A stretch of 12,813 bases of DNA from Burkholderiales bacterium (GTDB lineage Bacteria; Pseudomonadota; Gammaproteobacteria; Burkholderiales; Burkholderiaceae_C). The DNA is taken from assembly GCA_006227785.1 (NCBI GenBank), contig SBFU01000463.1:1-12813 (forward strand), in the 5' to 3' direction. Under the pieces are notes generated by a model. That model saw only the letters and a program-made list of their open reading frames with translations, was not told the origin of the DNA and did not search any database. Positions 6,466 to 12,813 of the stretch are shown here, in pieces (the first letter of the stretch is position 1; each line of letters begins with the position of its first letter). Both the position numbers and the translations under genes were made by a program.

Positions 6466-7077
6466 ATGATGGTTTTGTATTCGGGTACCACCTGCCCTTA
6501 TTCCCACCGCTGCCGCTTCGTTCTGTTCGAAAAGGGCATGGACTTCGAGATTCGCGACGTGGATCTCTACAACAAGCCGGAAGACATCGCCGTCATGAAC
6601 CCGTATGGTCAGGTACCCATTCTGGTGGAGCGCGACCTGATCCTTTACGAGTCCAACATCATCAATGAATACATTGACGAGCGCTTTCCCCACCCGCAGC
6701 TGATGCCGGGTGACCCTGTCGACCGTGCTCGTGTCCGTCTGTTCCTCCTCAATTTCGAGAAGGAGTTGTTCACCCATGTCTCGACGCTCGAATCCCGGGC
6801 AGCCAAGGGCAACGAAAAGGCACTGGAGAAGGCGCGTGCCCACATCCGCGACCGGTTGACGCAGCTGGCACCGGTGTTCCTGAAGAACAAGTTCATGTTG
6901 GGCGAGAACTTCTCGATGCTGGATGTGGCCATCGCGCCTTTGCTCTGGCGCCTTGACTTCTATGGCATCGAGCTCAGCAAGAATGCGGCCCCGTTGCTGA
7001 AGTATGCCGAGCGCATCTTCTCCCGGCCTGCCTACATAGAAGCGCTGACGCCGTCGGAAAAGGTCATGCGCAAGTGA
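6466..7077 (+). CDS. sspA: Stringent starvation protein A (GST-fold, RNA polymerase-associated)
   Basis: In E. coli SspA binds RNA polymerase and alters transcription during starvation, acid stress and phage growth. The 203-residue product has a thioredoxin-like N-terminal domain (about residues 1-80) and an all-helical C-terminal GST domain. Conserved blocks include NPYGQVPIL, ESNIINEYIDERFPHPQLMP and LGENFSMLDVAIAPLLWRL. The N-terminal segment has CPYSHRC (Cys10 and Cys16); E. coli SspA has no cysteine at the corresponding site and is not an active glutathione transferase, so a redox role here is possible but unproven. AAGGAG at 6451-6456, nine bases before ATG 6466, supports the start; the adjacent ATG at 6469 is a less likely alternative. 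It is separated from petC by a terminator and followed by sspB, the usual pairing. Confidence 0.95.
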   Translation: MMVLYSGTTCPYSHRCRFVLFEKGMDFEIRDVDLYNKPEDIAVMNPYGQVPILVERDLILYESNIINEYIDERFPHPQLMPGDPVDRARVRLFLLNFEKELFTHVSTLESRAAKGNEKALEKARAHIRDRLTQLAPVFLKNKFMLGENFSMLDVAIAPLLWRLDFYGIELSKNAAPLLKYAERIFSRPAYIEALTPSEKVMRK

Positions 7078-7093
7078 CCCAAGCTTCTTTGGG
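7078..7093 (+). repeat. Small hairpin between sspA and sspB
   Basis: CCCAA-GCTTCT-TTGGG starts immediately after the sspA stop codon. The 5-bp stem is too weak for termination and has no T tract; it might serve mRNA processing. sspA and sspB are probably still co-transcribed. Confidence 0.25.
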
Positions 7094-7135
7094 CGAGGCT
7101 ATGCTGGCGACTGCGTTCGACTGAAGATGTTTGGC

Positions 7136-7642
7136 ATGCAGGACGTTCCCTCCACGCGGCCCTATCTCATCCGTGCGTTGCACGAATGGTGTACTGACAA
7201 TGGGTTTTCGCCTTACCTCGCGGTTCACGTGGACAGGTCGGTGCAAGTGCCTGCCGAATTCGTCAAGAACGGCGAAATCGTGCTCAACGTGAGTTTCGAC
7301 GCGACCAGCGGCCTGCGCATGGGCAATGAATTCATTGAATTCAAGGCCCGCTTCGGCGGCGTTGCAAGAGACATCATGGTGCCGGTCGATCATGTCGTGG
7401 CCATCTATGCGCGCGAAAACGGGCAGGGGATGGCCTTTCCTCCGCCGACCCCTGTATCTCAGGGCAGCGCCGCTTCCGAGGGGTTGCCCGTGGAAGCCGA
7501 ATCCGAAGGCACTGATTCAGCGAGAGCGGCCTTGCGGGCTGTCACAACGGGTGTGACAGAGACCGATGGAGGTGTTGAGCCTGAGCCACCTCCATCACCG
7601 CCGCGCCCGGATGGGCGCCCGCACCTCAAGCGCGTCAAGTAA
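7136..7642 (+). CDS. sspB: ClpXP protease specificity-enhancing factor
   Basis: SspB is a dimeric adaptor that binds ssrA-tagged peptides, made by tmRNA on stalled ribosomes, and delivers them to ClpXP. The product is 168 residues. The folded tag-binding domain spans about residues 1-103 (from STRPYLIRALHEWCTDNGF to IYARENGQGMAF). A flexible acidic, Pro-rich linker follows, and the C-terminus RPHLKRVK resembles the ClpX-binding tail of E. coli SspB, which ends LRVVK. Both functional ends are therefore present. I prefer ATG 7136 because GAAG lies nine bases upstream and the short N-terminus is typical; ATG 7127, in frame and three codons earlier, is the alternative. It lies 58 bases after sspA and 12 bases before a tRNA gene. 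Confidence 0.93.
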   Translation: MQDVPSTRPYLIRALHEWCTDNGFSPYLAVHVDRSVQVPAEFVKNGEIVLNVSFDATSGLRMGNEFIEFKARFGGVARDIMVPVDHVVAIYARENGQGMAFPPPTPVSQGSAASEGLPVEAESEGTDSARAALRAVTTGVTETDGGVEPEPPPSPPRPDGRPHLKRVK

Positions 7643-7645
7643 AAT
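7640..7645 (+). promoter_or_regulatory. Possible -10 box for the tRNA-Thr gene, overlapping the sspB stop
   Basis: TAAAAT matches five of six -10 bases and lies ten bases before the tRNA. Its first three bases are the sspB stop codon. No recognisable -35 is present 16-18 bases upstream, so the tRNA may instead, or also, be cut from an sspAB transcript. Confidence 0.3.
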
Positions 7646-7654
7646 CGACGAGCA

Positions 7655-7730
7655 GCCGCTTTAGCTCAGTTGGTAGAGCACTCGCCTTGTAAGCGATAGG
7701 TCGTCTGTTCGAGTCAGACAAGCGGCACCA
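7655..7730 (+). tRNA. tRNA-Thr (anticodon UGU)
   Basis: The 76 bases fold as a complete cloverleaf. The acceptor stem is GCCGCTT/AAGCGGC with discriminator A and an encoded CCA. The D stem is GCTC/GAGC, the anticodon loop CTTGTAA with anticodon TGT, the T stem GTCTG/CAGAC, and the T loop TTCGAGT. It would read ACA and related threonine codons. The outermost anticodon-stem pair (positions 27 and 43) is a C-U mismatch; all other stem positions pair. Confidence 0.97.
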
Positions 7731-7738
7731 CCTGGTCT

Positions 7739-7768
7739 GCCGGCCGCCCGGCGCGCAATTGGGTGCGC
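7739..7768. terminator. GC-rich hairpins between tRNA-Thr and the convergent dciA gene
   Basis: GCCGG-CCGC-CCGGC (7739-7752) and GCGCGC-AATTGG-GTGCGC (7751-7768, one G-T pair) are two overlapping, mutually exclusive hairpins. The second abuts the last base of the dciA stop codon. Neither is followed by a T tract, so bidirectional termination here is a guess based on position. Confidence 0.35.
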
Positions 7769-8086
7769 TCAGCGGCCACGGGCTTGGACCTTGACGCGAA
7801 TGGAGGTAATCTCTGGCGCGAGTTGGTTCAGGTCCTGCAGCAGCAGAGGGGTGAGGTGCCTGAGTTTGGTGGCGGCCGCCGTGCTCGTGACCAGCAGGCA
7901 CCATTGCGAATCATCCAGGGGGCCGGGTTGAATCTGGGTCCGCAATCCAGGTGGAATGCGGTGACCAAGCTGTTCCAGCATGGTTTTGGATTGCCGAGCC
8001 CTGTTCATCAGGGTGGCCAGAGCCGGGGCCTCGTCGACCGCCTGCTCAAGGCTGTAGATGCGGGACGACTGTCTGACGGACGACAT
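7769..8086 (-). CDS. dciA: DciA/DUF721-type protein (replicative helicase loader family)
   Basis: DciA is the ancestral bacterial loader or chaperone of the DnaB replicative helicase in species that lack DnaC or DnaI. The product is 105 residues, a compact form of the family. The recognisable part is the DUF721 core: a leading helix (SLEQAVDEAPALATLMNRA, residues 12-30), a turn IPPGLRTQIQPG, the strand WCLLVTSTAAATKLRHLTP (62-80), a helix LLLQDLNQL, and the final strand ITSIRVKVQ (93-101). Position beside an M23 peptidase, secA and argJ agrees with the conserved locus in Pseudomonas and Burkholderiales. No clear Shine-Dalgarno precedes ATG 8086, and the nearby upstream ATGs are out of frame. 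It is divergent from the peptidase gene with only 39 bases between start codons. The family is a judgement from pattern and context. Confidence 0.82.
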   Translation of the reverse strand: MSSVRQSSRIYSLEQAVDEAPALATLMNRARQSKTMLEQLGHRIPPGLRTQIQPGPLDDSQWCLLVTSTAAATKLRHLTPLLLQDLNQLAPEITSIRVKVQARGR

Positions 8087-8125
8087 GGGTGGGCATCATG
8101 CGCCACAGGCGCTGAAGGAAAGCAA

Positions 8126-9070
8126 TTGCACATCATTATCACGGACGCATGGTTGGCGCGCAGCCAGGCACTGCACCTCAACGGCTGGAAATTGATGGCC
8201 ACAGGGGCGTTGGCCTCTGTTGTCCTGATGCTGGGCGCGATCGCCAGCTACCACTGGGTGTTTCTCGAGGGCGTCCGTCAGGGCTGGCCTGGCTTCGCCT
8301 CGGTGGCGCGCCTCGTGCACCAGAACGAACTGGATTCCAAAGACGCCTATATGCGGGCCAATCTGGATGCCATGGCGCGCAAGCTCGGCGAAATGCAGGC
8401 CAGGATGATGCAGATTGACGCGCTGGGCGAAAGGGTGGCCGGGCTTGCAGGACTCAACCCCGCTGAGTTCAAGCAGGACGGTTCCGGCGGCGTGCTGATC
8501 GCCGACAGTTCCATGGGGCTGGATGACCTCATGCAGTCCATGGACCGTCTGGATGACGTCACAGGTTCTCAAGTGGACTGGCTGACCGTGATCGAGTCAC
8601 GCCTTTTTGACCAGAAGATCCAGCGCAGTCTGGTGCCCACAGAAGAGCCGGTCGAAGGCGGCCACATCGGATCCAGATTCGGTTTCCGGATCGATCCCAT
8701 CACGGGGCGCCGGGCCATGCACACCGGACTGGATTTTCCTGCGGACACCGGCACCCCGATTCTGGCCGCAGCCGGCGGCGTGGTGGTGGTGCAGCAGTAC
8801 CACGCAGCGTATGGGAATATGGTGGAAATTGATCATGGCAACGATCTGATCACCCGCTACGCCCACGCATCCAAGGTGCATGTCAAGAAGGGTGACATCG
8901 TTCGCCGGGGACAGACCATTGCCGAGGTGGGATCCACCGGACGTTCCACCGGACCCCACTTGCATTTTGAGGTCCTTGTCTCCGGCGTTCCCCAGGATCC
9001 CAAGCGATTCCTTGAGGCCGGCGAAAACCTGGCTCGCGCTCCGTCTGCCAACGGTCCGCTGCGCCGCTGA
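8126..9070 (+). CDS. M23-family (LytM) membrane-anchored metallopeptidase, TTG start
   Basis: The 314-residue product is a probable cell-wall endopeptidase acting on peptidoglycan cross-links in the periplasm. It has a short cytoplasmic lead, one membrane span (about residues 24-46), a helical, probably coiled-coil stretch (about 65-165), and a C-terminal LytM domain (about 180-296). The zinc ligands are visible: HTGLD (His199, Asp203) and GPHLH (His280), with the additional active-site His278 and His247 in YAHASK. The site is complete, so an active enzyme is expected rather than a degenerate EnvC/NlpD-like activator. I chose TTG 8126: the frame is open further upstream but overlaps dciA antisense and is not protein-like, and GAAGGA at 8114-8119 gives six-base spacing. 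Homologues also begin close to this point. It precedes secA by 159 bases, as in Pseudomonas. Confidence 0.9.
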   Translation: MHIIITDAWLARSQALHLNGWKLMATGALASVVLMLGAIASYHWVFLEGVRQGWPGFASVARLVHQNELDSKDAYMRANLDAMARKLGEMQARMMQIDALGERVAGLAGLNPAEFKQDGSGGVLIADSSMGLDDLMQSMDRLDDVTGSQVDWLTVIESRLFDQKIQRSLVPTEEPVEGGHIGSRFGFRIDPITGRRAMHTGLDFPADTGTPILAAAGGVVVVQQYHAAYGNMVEIDHGNDLITRYAHASKVHVKKGDIVRRGQTIAEVGSTGRSTGPHLHFEVLVSGVPQDPKRFLEAGENLARAPSANGPLRR

Positions 9071-9095
9071 CCGTCTTGTCCCGGCGGGCTAAAAT
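9067..9095 (+). promoter_or_regulatory. Candidate sigma70 promoter for secA
   Basis: CTGACC (9067-9072, four of six) and TAAAAT (9090-9095, five of six) are separated by exactly 17 bases. The -35 contains the stop codon of the M23 gene. Transcription would start near 9102 and give a leader of about 128 bases. Confidence 0.55.
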
Positions 9096-9101
9096 GCCCG
9101 C
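9084..9101. repeat. Perfect inverted repeat centred on the secA -10 box
   Basis: GCGGGC-TAAAAT-GCCCGC: two perfect 6-base arms flank the -10 hexamer, followed by TTT. As DNA it could be an operator; as RNA, read through from the M23 gene, it would be a short hairpin with a very poor T tract, so a weak terminator is also possible. Confidence 0.5.
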
Positions 9102-9123
9102 TTTGCCCTTGAAACGGCGTCTG

Positions 9124-9161
9124 GCGTCGGCACCTGATGCAGGTGTCGGCCCGGTCGACGC
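9124..9161 (+). promoter_or_regulatory. Predicted stem-loop in the secA 5' leader
   Basis: An outer stem GCGTCG/CGACGC (9124-9129 with 9156-9161) encloses a perfect inner hairpin CACCTG-ATG-CAGGTG (9131-9145). The ATG in the loop is in frame with secA, but the intervening 31 codons do not resemble SecA. No known riboswitch is recognised. Confidence 0.35.
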
Positions 9162-9213
9162 GACATGGAGCCCCTTCTTCCCATTTCTGCCTGTCGGGAC
9201 CTTTGGGTACCCG

Positions 9214-9227
9214 ATGCAGGCCTGCAT
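9214..9227 (+). promoter_or_regulatory. 14-bp perfect palindrome over the secA ribosome-binding site
   Basis: ATGCAGGCCTGCAT is fully self-complementary and ends two bases before the secA ATG at 9230. It contains GCAGG (9216-9220), the only Shine-Dalgarno-like sequence, with nine-base spacing to the secA ATG. It also contains the first two bases of an out-of-frame ATG at 9226, which has five-base spacing from the same GCAGG. Confidence 0.45.
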
Positions 9228-9229
9228 GT

Positions 9230-11974
9230 ATGGCCACGAACTTCCTGACCAAACTCTTTGGCAGCCGCAATGACCGCCTGCTCAAGACCTACCGCAAGAC
9301 GGTGGAACGCATCAACGGACTGGAAGCGAAATACGAAAAGCTCAGTGACGATGAGTTGCGTGGCCAGACCGGGTTGTTCAAGCAGCGGATTGCCAACGGC
9401 GAAAGCCTTGATGCCATTCTGCCCGAGGCGTTCGCTGTGGTGCGCGAGGGCAGCAAGCGGGTCATGAAGATGCGCCATTTCGATGTGCAGCTGATCGGCG
9501 GAATTGCCCTGCACCATGGGAAGGTGGCGGAGATGCGAACTGGTGAGGGCAAAACCCTGACCGCCACCCTGCCGGTCTACCTCAATGCGCTGTCCGGTCA
9601 GGGTGTGCACGTGGTGACCGTCAACGATTACCTGGCCAGCCGGGATGCACAGTGGATGGGTCGACTGTACGGCTTCCTCGGCCTGACGGTAGGCGTGAAC
9701 ATGCCTCAGGCGCCGCGGGCGGACAAGCAGGCCGCCTATGCCGCCGACATCACCTATGGCACCAATAACGAGTATGGCTTCGACTACCTGCGCGACAACA
9801 TGGTCTACGAGGCACAAGACCGCGTGCAGCGCAAACTCAACTACGCCATTGTCGACGAGGTGGATTCGATCCTGATCGACGAGGCCCGAACGCCGCTGAT
9901 CATCAGCGGACAGGCTGAGGACCAGACGCAGCTCTACCTGGCGATCAACCAGCTGGTTCCCCGCCTGGAGCGCCAGGAAGGTGAGGCTGATCCCCGAACC
10001 GGTGAGGGCGTCATCAAGCCTGGTGACTTCACGCTGGAGGAAAAGTCGCACAGCGTCCACCTGACCGAGGCGGGCCATGAGAAGGCCGAGCGGCTGCTGG
10101 CAGAAGCCGGTCTGCTGCCCGAAGGCGTGTCGCTCTACGACCCGTCCAATATCGCGCTCTTGCACCATCTGGTCACTTCCCTGAAGGCGCATCACCTCTA
10201 CCACCGCGACCAGCACTACGTGAACCAGAATGGCGAGATCGTCATCGTCGATGAGTTCACCGGTCGCCTGATGGCCGGGCGCCGTTGGAGCGATGGTCTG
10301 CATCAGGCCGTCGAAGCCAAAGAGGGCGTCCAGATCCAGCCCGAAAACCAGACGCTGGCCTCCATCACCTTCCAGAACTATTTCCGCCTGTACACCAAGC
10401 TGGCCGGTATGACGGGTACGGCGGATACCGAGGCTTACGAGTTCCAGGAGATCTATGGCCTGGAAACGGTGGTGATCCCGCCCAATCGACCGAGCCAGCG
10501 CAAGGACGAACTGGACCGGGTTTACAAGACCACGCCCGAGAAGTACCGGGCTGCAATAGAAGACATCCGTGAATGCCACGGAAGAGGCCAGCCCGTGCTG
10601 GTGGGCACCTCGTCCATCGAGAATTCAGAGATCATTGCCCAGCTGCTGGTGGCCGAGAAGCTGCCCCACGAGGTGCTCAATGCCAAGCAGCACGCCCGGG
10701 AAGCGGACATCATCGTCCAGGCGGGTCGGCCAGGAGCCATCACCATCGCCACCAACATGGCCGGCCGCGGGACTGACATTGTTCTCGGTGGCAATCTGGA
10801 AAAAATGATCGCTGCGGTTGAGGCCGATGACTCGCTGGACGAGACTGCCAGAGGCGCCCGCATCGAGGCCGCGCGCAGCCAGTGGCAGGCCGATCATGAA
10901 AAGGTCAAGTCACTGGGTGGTCTGCGCATCATTGCCACCGAGCGGCACGAGAGCCGCCGCATCGACAACCAGTTGCGGGGTCGTGCCGGCCGCCAGGGTG
11001 ATCCTGGATCCAGCCGCTTCTACCTGAGTCTCGATGACTCCCTGATGCGCATTTTTGCCGGCGACCGGGTGCGTGCCATCATGGATCGGCTCAAGATGCC
11101 GGAGGGTGAGGCCATCGAGGCCGGTATCGTCACACGCAGCATCGAGAGCGCCCAACGCAAGGTCGAGGCTCGCAACTTCGACATCCGCAAGCAGCTGCTC
11201 GAATACGACGATGTGTCCAACGACCAGCGCAAGGTGATCTACCAGCAGCGCAACGACATCATTGACGCACAGAGCCTGAGGGCGCAAATTGATGCCTTGC
11301 GAGAAGGCTGTCTGACCGATCTGGTCCATCAATATGTCCCGGAGGGCAGCGTCGAGGAGCAGTGGGATTTGCCGGGTCTGGAACGCAGCTTGCGCGAGGA
11401 ATGGTCGGTCGAGGCTCCCGTTACCAGCTGGGTTTCCGAGGCCGAGGCCATCGATGTGGACGACATTGTCGAGCGGGTCCTGTCGGCAGCGAACCAGGTT
11501 TTCACGGACAAAGTGGGGCTGGTTGGCGAAGAGAACTTCACCCAGTTCGAACGCATGGTCTTGCTGCAGACCATCGATCAGCACTGGCGCGACCACCTGG
11601 CTGCACTGGACTACCTGCGCCAGGGTATCCACTTGCGCGGTTATGCGCAGAAGCAGCCCAAACAGGAGTACAAGCGCGAGGCTTTCCTGCTGTTCGGGCA
11701 GCTCCTCGACACGGTGCGCAACGATGTCACGCGCATCCTGATGAATGTTCGGGTGCAGTCCCCTGAGCAGGTGAGCGAAGCGGCGCAGCAAATGGAGCAG
11801 CGCGCCGAACAACTGGCCAATGTGACCTACACGGCACCAACCGAAACCGGCGAAGTGCAGGTCACCACCGACCCGTCAACAGCCGTGGCCGACGTGCCCC
11901 GGGTGGGCCGCAACGAGCCTTGTCCTTGTGGCAGCGGCAAGAAATACAAGCACTGCCACGGAGCTTTGAACTGA
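9230..11974 (+). CDS. secA: Preprotein translocase ATPase subunit SecA
   Basis: SecA is the ATP-driven motor that pushes unfolded preproteins through SecYEG. The product is 914 residues (E. coli 901). Visible elements are the N-terminus [19 protein letters not shown], Walker A MRTGEGKT (residues 102-109), the DEAD-type Walker B DEVD (209-212) followed by [15 protein letters not shown], the motif [12 protein letters not shown] (near 507-518), the arginine-finger region [15 protein letters not shown] (near 580-594), and the SEC-C zinc finger at the C-terminus (Cys898, Cys900, Cys909, His910 in [13 protein letters not shown]), which binds SecB and ribosomes. ATG 9230 is chosen because the family N-terminus begins there; an upstream in-frame ATG at 9137 would add 31 unrelated residues. 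I see no SecM-like leader with the E. coli arrest motif. argJ follows after 116 bases. Confidence 0.99.
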   Translation: MATNFLTKLFGSRNDRLLKTYRKTVERINGLEAKYEKLSDDELRGQTGLFKQRIANGESLDAILPEAFAVVREGSKRVMKMRHFDVQLIGGIALHHGKVAEMRTGEGKTLTATLPVYLNALSGQGVHVVTVNDYLASRDAQWMGRLYGFLGLTVGVNMPQAPRADKQAAYAADITYGTNNEYGFDYLRDNMVYEAQDRVQRKLNYAIVDEVDSILIDEARTPLIISGQAEDQTQLYLAINQLVPRLERQEGEADPRTGEGVIKPGDFTLEEKSHSVHLTEAGHEKAERLLAEAGLLPEGVSLYDPSNIALLHHLVTSLKAHHLYHRDQHYVNQNGEIVIVDEFTGRLMAGRRWSDGLHQAVEAKEGVQIQPENQTLASITFQNYFRLYTKLAGMTGTADTEAYEFQEIYGLETVVIPPNRPSQRKDELDRVYKTTPEKYRAAIEDIRECHGRGQPVLVGTSSIENSEIIAQLLVAEKLPHEVLNAKQHAREADIIVQAGRPGAITIATNMAGRGTDIVLGGNLEKMIAAVEADDSLDETARGARIEAARSQWQADHEKVKSLGGLRIIATERHESRRIDNQLRGRAGRQGDPGSSRFYLSLDDSLMRIFAGDRVRAIMDRLKMPEGEAIEAGIVTRSIESAQRKVEARNFDIRKQLLEYDDVSNDQRKVIYQQRNDIIDAQSLRAQIDALREGCLTDLVHQYVPEGSVEEQWDLPGLERSLREEWSVEAPVTSWVSEAEAIDVDDIVERVLSAANQVFTDKVGLVGEENFTQFERMVLLQTIDQHWRDHLAALDYLRQGIHLRGYAQKQPKQEYKREAFLLFGQLLDTVRNDVTRILMNVRVQSPEQVSEAAQQMEQRAEQLANVTYTAPTETGEVQVTTDPSTAVADVPRVGRNEPCPCGSGKKYKHCHGALN

Positions 11975-11990
11975 CCAGCCCGTTGGCTGG
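11975..11990 (+). terminator. Hairpin immediately after secA
   Basis: CCAGCC-CGTT-GGCTGG forms a perfect 6-bp stem with a 4-base loop, starting at the first base after the secA stop. No T tract follows, so complete termination is unlikely; it may stabilise the secA 3' end or allow partial read-through to argJ. Confidence 0.4.
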
Positions 11991-12090
11991 GAAGTACCGA
12001 CCGGGCCAGTGATGCTCCCGCGACCTTTGGGTTCTGTTGTGTCTGCTCATCATTGTGTCCCCAGTCCCTGATAGACAGGAGTTATCCGAA

Positions 12091-12813
12091 ATGCCCGTGA
12101 ATCTCACTGCCCCGAATCCTCAGGACCTGCTGGCCGTGCCTGGCGTTCGAATCGGTGTGGCCGAGGCGGGTATTCGAAAGGCCAACCGCAAGGATCTGAC
12201 GGTTTTTCTGTTGGATGAGGGCAGCTTGGTCGGAGCCGTGTTCACGCGCAACCGTTATGCGGCAGCGCCCGTGCAGGTCTGCCGGGAACATCTCTCGGCA
12301 GGGGCATCCATCCGTGCGCTGGTCATCAACACAGGCAATGCCAACGCAGGAACGGGCGAGTCTGGCCTGCAGCACGCGCGACAGACGGCCAGCGCGCTGG
12401 CGCTGGCCCTGGCTGTGCGCCATGAGCATGTCTTGCCGTTTTCCACCGGTGTCATCATGGAGCCCTTGCCGATGGACCGGCTGATGGCAGGCCTGCCAGC
12501 GGCATTGGCTGATGCAGCTTCCCCCGCGGGGGCTTCGGGCCCTCAGTGGCTGAAGGCAGCCGAAGGCATCATGACCACCGATACGCTGCCCAAGGCCATC
12601 AGCCGACAGGTGCGGCTGGGCGGTTCAACCGTATCCATCAGTGGTATTGCCAAGGGCGCAGGCATGATCCGGCCCAACATGGCCACCATGTTGGGCTATG
12701 TGGCCACCGATGCGGTGATTGACCCCGCCCTGATGGATGGGCTGGCCAGGCGCCTGGCCGACCGTTCTTTCAACCGCGTCACGGTTGACGGGGACACCTC
12801 GACCAACGACGCC
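12091..12813 (+). CDS. argJ: Bifunctional glutamate N-acetyltransferase / amino-acid acetyltransferase, 5' part
   Basis: ArgJ transfers the acetyl group from N-acetylornithine to glutamate, recycling acetyl in arginine synthesis; bifunctional forms also use acetyl-CoA. The first 241 codons are present and the gene runs off the right edge (full family length is about 400). The N-terminal region contains [13 protein letters not shown] (residues 18-30), an oxyanion-hole type motif [10 protein letters not shown] (118-127), and the autocleavage site [11 protein letters not shown] (191-201). Cleavage between Ala198 and Thr199 makes Thr199 the N-terminal nucleophile of the beta subunit. SRSFNR-like sequence ([18 protein letters not shown], 224-241) follows as expected. 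AGGAG at 12077-12081, nine bases before ATG 12091, supports the start. The secA-argJ neighbourhood matches Pseudomonas and Burkholderiales. Confidence 0.97.
   Translation, partial: MPVNLTAPNPQDLLAVPGVRIGVAEAGIRKANRKDLTVFLLDEGSLVGAVFTRNRYAAAPVQVCREHLSAGASIRALVINTGNANAGTGESGLQHARQTASALALALAVRHEHVLPFSTGVIMEPLPMDRLMAGLPAALADAASPAGASGPQWLKAAEGIMTTDTLPKAISRQVRLGGSTVSISGIAKGAGMIRPNMATMLGYVATDAVIDPALMDGLARRLADRSFNRVTVDGDTSTNDA

Noticed and set aside
7635..7904. Minus-strand ORF containing SDSNRRPIAYKASALPTEL
   Set aside because: This is the well-known false protein read from the antisense of a tRNA-Thr gene; the tRNA at 7655-7730 explains it.
7763..8125. N-terminal extension of the M23 peptidase from an ATG or near-ATG over dciA
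   Set aside because: The 121 extra codons are antisense to a DciA-like gene and show no similarity to M23 N-termini; TTG 8126 has a good ribosome site.
9089..10579. 496-codon minus-strand ORF opposite the first half of secA
   Set aside because: Antisense shadow produced by codon bias in GC-rich coding DNA; the plus strand is unmistakably SecA and the antisense protein shows no family motifs.
1..12813. CRISPR arrays, insertion sequences, integrases, toxin-antitoxin pairs or defence genes
   Set aside because: No regularly spaced repeats, transposase or integrase motifs, or long terminal inverted repeats were seen; every major ORF has a housekeeping identity.

Overview
The window is a GC-rich chromosomal segment from a betaproteobacterium, most likely order Burkholderiales and close to Comamonadaceae. 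This rests on the look of the proteins (the HtrA-like N-terminus, SspA and SspB, the three-gene cytochrome bc1 operon) and on gene order: petABC-sspA-sspB, and dciA / M23 peptidase / secA / argJ. No computed taxonomy supports it. Everything looks like housekeeping DNA. I see no phage, insertion sequence, CRISPR array, toxin-antitoxin pair or defence island, and no stretch over about 300 bases lacks a gene.

Layout. (1) 1-508, minus: the N-terminal part of a membrane-anchored HtrA/Deg-type serine protease that runs off the left edge. (2) 681-2728, plus: a 46-residue one-helix membrane protein (DUF3149-like), a Nif3/YbgI-type dinuclear-metal protein, and pdxA, whose start codon overlaps the Nif3 stop. 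(3) 2751-3173, minus: mscL, convergent with pdxA and divergent from petA. (4) 3426-6341, plus: petA-petB-petC, the complete ubiquinol:cytochrome c oxidoreductase (complex III) operon, followed by a strong intrinsic terminator. (5) 6466-7730, plus: sspA-sspB, then a tRNA-Thr(UGU) only 12 nt after sspB. (6) 7769-8086, minus: a DciA/DUF721-type helicase-loader protein, convergent with the tRNA. (7) 8126 to the right edge, plus: an M23 (LytM) envelope peptidase, secA, and the first 241 codons of argJ.

How the genes work together. Complex III takes electrons from ubiquinol to cytochrome c; its Rieske subunit carries a twin-arginine motif for folded export. SspA and SspB are the RNA-polymerase-associated stringent starvation protein and the ClpXP adaptor. 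SecA drives Sec export. The anchored protease, the M23 peptidase and MscL are envelope maintenance and stress functions. PdxA (vitamin B6), ArgJ (arginine) and DciA (replication) are core metabolism or replication genes.

The points most worth a second look are regulatory rather than new genes. A strong intrinsic terminator ends 5 nt before the sspA Shine-Dalgarno sequence. A perfect 14-bp palindrome covers the secA ribosome-binding site, next to a competing out-of-frame ATG. The secA -10 box lies inside a perfect inverted repeat. The mscL leader contains two inverted repeats. I found no convincing undescribed multi-gene system.
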